A DNA stretch of 37,630 bases from Holophagaceae bacterium. GTDB lineage: Bacteria; Acidobacteriota; Holophagae; Holophagales; Holophagaceae. Positions 34,890 to 37,630 of the stretch are shown one piece after another. A program made the translations under genes and the position numbers. Where the stretch lies: NCBI GenBank assembly GCA_025363715.1, contig JANYLR010000034.1:1-37630 (forward strand). The letters run 5' to 3'. The stretch's first letter is position 1. Every line of letters begins with the position of its first letter. The notes beneath the pieces are model-generated. The model was not told the DNA's origin and searched no databases. It saw only the letters and a program-made list of their open reading frames with translations.

Positions 34890-35087
34890 ATGATTCTCGT
34901 CAATGAGGAACCGCTCGACTGGCACGGGGGCATGACCGTCCGCGACATCCTGCGTGCCCGGAACTACCGCTTCCCCATGCTGGTCATCCACGTGAACGAC
35001 GCCCTGATTCAGAAGAAGGACTACGACTCGACCACCATCCCGGATGACGCGGTGGTCAAGGTCATCCACCTCATCAGCGGCGGGTGA
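34890..35087 (+). CDS. MoaD/ThiS-like sulfur-carrier protein
   Basis: This 65-residue beta-grasp protein ends in the di-glycine ISGG needed for thiocarboxylation by a MoeB-like enzyme. I start at ATG 34890 (MILVNEEPLDWHGGMTVRDI); an ATG six codons upstream lies in the hairpin and has no ribosome-binding site. TVRDILRARNYRFPMLVIHV and PDDAVVKVIHLISGG fit the MoaD/ThiS superfamily. Its place after an AOR gene parallels AorD-type proteins and suggests it supplies sulfur for the tungstopterin of that enzyme. A ThiS role is less likely because no thiamine gene is near. It is expressed through the hairpin at 34855-34877. Confidence 0.85.
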   Translation: MILVNEEPLDWHGGMTVRDILRARNYRFPMLVIHVNDALIQKKDYDSTTIPDDAVVKVIHLISGG

Positions 35088-35092
35088 ATGCA

Positions 35093-35118
35093 CTGAGGCC
35101 ACCCTGGGGCGGCCTCAG
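35093..35118. terminator. GC-rich stem-loop between convergent genes
   Basis: CTGAGGCC (35093-35100) and GGCCTCAG (35111-35118) form an 8-base perfect stem with a 10-base loop, in the 51-base gap between the MoaD-like gene (+) and the dehydrogenase (-). A smaller ATCGG/CCGAT hairpin follows at 35120-35139. The position suggests bidirectional termination, although no T-tract is present. Confidence 0.5.
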
Positions 35119-35138
35119 CATCGGCATCCTGCGTCCGA

Positions 35139-36665
35139 TCACATCTCCAGGGTGATCCCTTGGGCCAGTTCCACCGTGCCACTGAAGTTGATGGCGCTGG
35201 TCTGGCGTCGCATGTAGGCCTTCCAGGCATCGGACCCGCTTTCGCGGCCGCCGCCGGTCTCCTTCTCGCCGCCGAAGGCGCCACCAATCTCGGCGCCGCT
35301 GGTGCCGGTGTTCACGTTGGCGATGCCGCAGTCGCTGCCGGCCACGGAGAGGAACAATTCGCCCTCCCGCTGGTCATTGGTGATGATGGCGCTGGAGAGG
35401 CCCTGGGTCACGCCGTTCTGGAGGGCGATGGCCTCCTCGATGGTGCGGTAGCTCATCAGGTAGAGTACCGGCGCGAAGGTCTCCTCCTTCACGATGGACA
35501 GGTTGCCGCTCACTTCCGCGATGCAGGGGGTGATGTAGCAGCCGCCGGGGTTGGGCAGCTTCTCGCCGCCGAAGAGGATCTTCCCGCCTTCAGCTTTCAC
35601 GGACTCGATGGCTGCCAGCATGGTAGCCACGGCCGCAGGATCGACCAGAGGACCCATGAGGTTCTTCCCATCGCGGGGATCGCCAATGGGCGTCTTGCGG
35701 TAGAGCTCCAGCAGGCGCTCGCGGAAGGTACCCAGGACGGACTCGTGGACGATGACCCGACGCGTGGTGGTGCAGCGCTGACCCGAAGTGCCGATGGCGC
35801 CGAAGTAGATGGAGCGCACCGCGATATCCAGATCGGCCTTGTCGCTCACGATGACGGCACCATTGCCGCCCAGCTCGAGGATGTGTCGGCCGAAGCGCTC
35901 CTGTACCAGCTTGCCCACATGGCGGCCACCCGGGACCGAGCCGGTGTAGGACAGCAGGGCCACCCTGGGGTCGGTGTTGATGAGATCGCCGATGTCGCTG
36001 CCCCGGCCGATGGCCAGGCTGCAGATGGCAGGATCGAAGCCGAAGTCGCGCAGCACTTTTTCGGCGATCTTCGTGCAGGCGATGGCCGTGAGGGGAGTCT
36101 TTGACGATGGCTTCCACAGCACCGTGTCGCCGCAGACCAAGGCGATGGCCGTATTCCAACTCCAGACGGCCACGGGGAAGTTGAACGCCGTGATGATGCC
36201 CACCACGCCCAGGGGGTGCCACTGCTCCTGCAGCCGGTGCATGCGCCGCTCGCTGGGCATGGTGAGGCCGTAGAGCTGGCGGGAGAGGCCCACCGCGAAG
36301 TCGCAGATATCGATCATCTCCTGGACCTCGCCCAGGCCCTCGCGCAGGGTCTTGCCCATCTCAAGGGAAACCAGCCCGGCCAGGGCCTGCTTGTTCCGGC
36401 GCAGCTCGTCGCCAATGGCCTTCACCACCTCGCCGCGCTTGGGGGCGGGCACCAGCTTCCAGGATGCGAAGGCCTGATGGCATTTCGCTAGGATGGCGTC
36501 GAATTCCTGGGGGGTCACGTTGGTGACACTTGCCAGGGCTTCGCCGTGGATCGGAGAGACGACCGTCTGCAGCTTGCCGCTGCCGGTCCAGGCACCCGCG
36601 AACCCCCCGGAATTCGTATCGGAAAGTCCCAATGCCTCCAAAGCCTTTTCCATGACCTTCTCCAT
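35139..36665 (-). CDS. amaB: L-piperideine-6-carboxylate (aminoadipate semialdehyde) dehydrogenase
   Basis: ALDH7-type enzyme that oxidises alpha-aminoadipate semialdehyde (in equilibrium with piperideine-6-carboxylate) to aminoadipate in lysine degradation. It has 508 residues. Branch-specific C-terminal motif AFGGEKETGGGRESGSDAWK and QEQWHPLGVVGIITAFNFPV indicate the ALDH7/AmaB group. Catalytic Cys298 lies in SGQRCTTTRR, with the Glu in LELGGNGA. Start ATG 36665 follows GGAGG. Upstream on its strand is a perfect TATAAT (36711-36706) as a candidate -10. It diverges from a LysR-type gene, probably its regulator. It also closes a locus that already holds a P5C dehydrogenase and a tungsten aldehyde enzyme. 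Confidence 0.87.
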   Translation of the reverse strand: MEKVMEKALEALGLSDTNSGGFAGAWTGSGKLQTVVSPIHGEALASVTNVTPQEFDAILAKCHQAFASWKLVPAPKRGEVVKAIGDELRRNKQALAGLVSLEMGKTLREGLGEVQEMIDICDFAVGLSRQLYGLTMPSERRMHRLQEQWHPLGVVGIITAFNFPVAVWSWNTAIALVCGDTVLWKPSSKTPLTAIACTKIAEKVLRDFGFDPAICSLAIGRGSDIGDLINTDPRVALLSYTGSVPGGRHVGKLVQERFGRHILELGGNGAVIVSDKADLDIAVRSIYFGAIGTSGQRCTTTRRVIVHESVLGTFRERLLELYRKTPIGDPRDGKNLMGPLVDPAAVATMLAAIESVKAEGGKILFGGEKLPNPGGCYITPCIAEVSGNLSIVKEETFAPVLYLMSYRTIEEAIALQNGVTQGLSSAIITNDQREGELFLSVAGSDCGIANVNTGTSGAEIGGAFGGEKETGGGRESGSDAWKAYMRRQTSAINFSGTVELAQGITLEM

Positions 36666-36705
36666 GGTTCACCTCCAGGATTCATTTGTATCGTTTTTTG
36701 TTTCA

Positions 36706-36711
36706 ATTATA
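36706..36711 (-). promoter_or_regulatory. Candidate -10 element of amaB
   Basis: On the minus strand this reads TATAAT, a perfect -10 hexamer, 41 bases upstream of the amaB start codon, in an AT-rich intergenic region. The hexamer 17 bases further upstream (TGCAAC) is a poor -35, which suits an activator-dependent promoter. Confidence 0.4.
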
Positions 36712-36733
36712 AAATTCATTCGATTCACGTTGC

Positions 36734-36752
36734 ATATGAATATCATTCATAT
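36734..36752. promoter_or_regulatory. Dyad operator candidate before the LysR gene
   Basis: ATATGAAT (36734-36741) and ATTCATAT (36745-36752) are perfect 8-base arms around ATC, ending 2 bases before the LysR start. ATTCAT also occurs at 36680-36685 and 36714-36719, giving four related hexamers in the divergent amaB/lysR region. This fits a LysR-type recognition/activation site pair with autoregulation. Confidence 0.55.
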
Positions 36753-36754
36753 AT

Positions 36755-37630
36755 ATGGATACCCTGCTCGATCTTCCCCAGCTCCGCACCTTCTACACCC
36801 TGGCGCAAACCGGCAGCTTCACCGCCTGCGCCCGCCGGCTCAACCGCACCCAGTCTGCCGTCAGCCACGCCATGGCCAAGCTGGAGGACCTTGCCGGCGC
36901 GCCACTGCTGGCCCGCAGGGGCCGGGACCTGGGGCTGACCGAGGAAGGCCGCCGGCTCTACCAGGCTTGCGAACAGATCTTCGCCACACTCGATGCGGCG
37001 GTGGACGACCTGCGCCGCCACCGGACCCTGGCCCGGGGCTGCCTCCGCATCGGGGCCACCGTGGAATTCGGGAGCAGCATCCTCATGAAGCACATGCAGC
37101 CCTTCCTCGCCGCCAACCCAGGCCTGGAGATCGATTTCACCCTCAGCCACGAGCTGCTCGGCCCCCTGCTGCGGGATGACCTCGACCTCATCATCGACTG
37201 CCAGGAACACCCCCTGCCCACCCTGAAAAAGTCGCCGCTGTTCCGGGAAACCTATGTGGTGGCCTGTTCGAGGGCCTTCCGGAAGGTCCATCGGCTCCGC
37301 GTTCCAGCGGATCTTTCGCGGGGCCCCGTCCTCTCACTGGACAAGGCCGGGTCCTGGTGGAACCGCTTCCTCATGGCCGTACCGGACCAGGAACAGCCCC
37401 AGCTGGACCGGATCATCGCCGTGAATCACATCCGGGCCATGATCCACGCGGCCATCGAGGGCATGGGGGCCCTGCTGGTGCCCCGCTACAGCGTGCTGGA
37501 GGAGCTGAATCGGGGCGACCTCGTGGCCCTCTTCCCCACCATCCGCCCCACCGAGGACCGCTTCTCCATCTACCAGAAGAAAGTGAAGGCCGGCCATGAG
37601 AAGCAGCGGTTGCTGACGCGGTACCTGCAG
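36755..37630 (+). CDS. LysR-type transcriptional regulator (C-terminus beyond window)
   Basis: The frame opens at ATG 36755 and stays open for 292 codons to the window end, so almost the whole regulator (usual length about 300) is present. Residues about 7-62 hold the winged helix-turn-helix (LRTFYTLAQTGSFTACARRL, RTQSAVSHAMAKLEDLAG). Residues about 90 onward form the periplasmic-binding-protein-like effector domain (LRIGATVEFGSSILMKHMQP, DLDLIIDCQEHPLP, AAIEGMGALLVPRYSV). No ribosome-binding site is visible before the ATG; the AT-rich dyad occupies that place, so translation may be leaderless or the start slightly different. It is divergent from amaB and is probably its activator, with an effector related to lysine/aminoadipate metabolism (inference). 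Confidence 0.85.
   Translation, partial: MDTLLDLPQLRTFYTLAQTGSFTACARRLNRTQSAVSHAMAKLEDLAGAPLLARRGRDLGLTEEGRRLYQACEQIFATLDAAVDDLRRHRTLARGCLRIGATVEFGSSILMKHMQPFLAANPGLEIDFTLSHELLGPLLRDDLDLIIDCQEHPLPTLKKSPLFRETYVVACSRAFRKVHRLRVPADLSRGPVLSLDKAGSWWNRFLMAVPDQEQPQLDRIIAVNHIRAMIHAAIEGMGALLVPRYSVLEELNRGDLVALFPTIRPTEDRFSIYQKKVKAGHEKQRLLTRYLQ

Noticed and set aside
33582..35102. 506-codon minus-strand frame opposite aor
   Set aside because: Antisense to the AOR and MoaD-like genes; valine/glutamine-rich shadow.

Overview
The window is very GC-rich and gene-dense, with short operons and many 4-base start/stop overlaps. The gene set suggests an anaerobic or facultative member of the Acidobacteriota, most like the Holophagaceae (Geothrix/Holophaga type): tungsten aldehyde oxidoreductase, corrinoid methyl transfer, homogentisate catabolism and hybrid kinases. 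That placement is inference from gene content and base composition; no rRNA or tRNA gene is present to test it.

Layout. 1-118: tail of a broken HD-domain gene. 136-5064 (minus): a small unknown protein, then a protein/RNA quality-control operon (two PpiC foldases, an RqcP-like S4 protein, a YhaM-like exoribonuclease) and a Bax-inhibitor-1 family membrane protein. 5156-11678: biotin genes bioF, bioD and bioA, interrupted by a CHASE/PAS hybrid histidine kinase (minus) and a TPR protein. 11772-11844: a nested palindromic repeat. 11921-19187: aromatic-ring catabolism, with a fumarylacetoacetase-family hydrolase and homogentisate 1,2-dioxygenase enclosing two exported amidohydrolases, a flavin reductase-like protein and an MscS channel. 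19418-24090: a tightly coupled operon of corrinoid protein, uroporphyrinogen-decarboxylase-fold methyltransferase, DUF1638-like protein and a soluble GAF/PAS hybrid kinase, facing a lower-GC POT-family transporter (24091-25482).

25591-37630 reads as a tungsten island. moeA and a coupled membrane protein diverge from a ModE-type DNA-binding protein. Then comes tupA, a 1-pyrroline-5-carboxylate dehydrogenase placed inside the transporter operon, tupB and tupC, a 16-cysteine ferredoxin, a 742-residue aldehyde:ferredoxin oxidoreductase (AOR) family protein and a MoaD/ThiS-like protein. A piperideine-6-carboxylate (aminoadipate semialdehyde) dehydrogenase lies on the opposite strand, divergent from a LysR regulator cut by the window end. 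Together they could take up tungstate, load it on pyranopterin, and use the W-enzyme and ferredoxin beside two NAD(P)-dependent semialdehyde dehydrogenases. A link to proline/lysine-type semialdehydes is my inference from this arrangement.

The candidates I consider most novel are the semialdehyde dehydrogenase inside the tungstate transporter operon with its AOR module, the corrinoid/methyltransferase/DUF1638 operon ending in a hybrid kinase, and a palindromic insertion inside hmgA.
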